DNA of 63,894 nt, taken from Bacillus sp. J37. GTDB taxonomy: Bacteria; Bacillota; Bacilli; Bacillales; Bacillaceae. The notes under the pieces are model-generated. The model saw only the letters and a program-made list of their open reading frames with translations. It did no database searches and was not told where the DNA came from. Position 1 is the stretch's first letter; every line of letters starts with the position of its first letter. The position numbers and the translations under genes are program-made. The stretch spans positions 27,221 through 91,114 of the forward strand of contig NZ_JAEK01000017.1 in assembly GCF_000518865.1 (NCBI RefSeq), given 5' to 3'. Shown piece after piece: positions 63,588 to 63,894 of this stretch.

Positions 63588-63894
63588 GTGTGCCAGGCAT
63601 GGCAACTATCTAGGTGGTGAAAGTCCACTGTGGGGGTACACATCGACCAACCACTAAGGAAGCGCAAGGTACTTATCGTGAGATAAGGGCTGGAGGAAGC
63701 GTGGAATAAAATCTTGGCTCGACGAACAGAAATCTGATACTAAGGCTTTACAAAGGGATAAGACTCCCAAACAAGTTAAAGTCCAAAAGATGTGCGTAAC
63801 TTTGTAAAGTAGATCAGGCGAGTAAAAGAGGAAAGATGGTTGTCTTACCCTGGGAGATCTTGCGGATGTACAAAGGGTACAGTCGAAAAAGGTT
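63588..63894 (+). mobile_element. Group II intron 5' RNA domain, runs off the window
   Basis: From 63588 the sequence begins GTGTGCC, matching the GUGYG 5' splice consensus. It continues with the highly structured domain I pattern of group II introns (GGTGGTGAAAGTCCACT at 63613-63629, GGAAGCGCAAGG near 63658). No reverse transcriptase frame is yet visible, as it usually comes after about 500-600 bases of intron RNA. The 3' end is outside the window, so the intron may be intact or truncated. The subclass is not determined. Confidence 0.85.

Overview
The window is about 64 kb of low-GC DNA from an endospore-forming member of the Bacillaceae (Bacillus sensu lato). Ribosome binding sites are strong AGGAGG types with frequent TTG and GTG starts. 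Spore genes are scattered throughout: two small acid-soluble spore protein genes, cwlJ, yyaC and the sqhC cyclase gene. The regulators include TnrA, GltC and a SinI-like peptide. Parts of the order match Bacillus subtilis closely, for example cwlS-yojN-yojO-odhA-odhB-yocR-sodF-sqhC and gltC-gltA-gltB. The species cannot be fixed from the sequence alone.

Layout. 1-13.6 kb: a LysM/NlpC endopeptidase, a MoxR ATPase with its VWA partner, the 2-oxoglutarate dehydrogenase E1 and E2 genes, a sodium-symporter-family carrier, then sodF and sqhC on the minus strand. 13.9-21.5 kb: small conserved and regulatory genes, including a self-controlled-looking HTH repressor, a GNAT, a DHH nanoRNase, a cupredoxin, a general stress protein, a structured RNA candidate in front of a pyrroline-5-carboxylate reductase gene, ydjO, sspH and two membrane proteins (DUF418, DUF421).

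21.8-29.96 kb is the most unusual part. It is a tightly packed eight-gene operon with two proteins built from the same repeated TPR-like domain, two phenylacetate-CoA-ligase-like adenylating enzymes, an amidohydrolase, a DHQ synthase II/GriH-type enzyme, a GriI-type aldolase (frameshifted here) and a small protein. The GriI/GriH pair is the known route to 3-amino-4-hydroxybenzoate. Ligase plus amidohydrolase is the known logic for benzoxazole assembly. I infer a candidate aromatic or benzoxazole natural-product operon.

30-41 kb: a CAP-domain extracytoplasmic protein, a 20-bp periodic repeat, an alpha/beta SASP, an alpha/beta hydrolase, aldose epimerase, HelD, a SinI-like mini-gene, a nitroreductase and a glycerophosphodiesterase. 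41-48 kb: gltC and gltAB with a dyad and a CodY-like box between them. 48-58 kb: a sporulation-type histidine kinase, a diheme cytochrome/alcohol dehydrogenase/CoxG-like trio, yyaC, a phosphoesterase, an endonuclease IV homologue and an MFS carrier. 58.5-63.9 kb: tnrA, cwlJ, a sortase-anchored choice-of-anchor protein, a branched-chain aminotransferase, and the 5' end of a group II intron that begins just after the aminotransferase terminator.

Several genes bear on glutamate and nitrogen balance (odhAB, gltC/gltAB, tnrA, proG, the aminotransferase), but they are not adjacent and I do not claim a single regulon.
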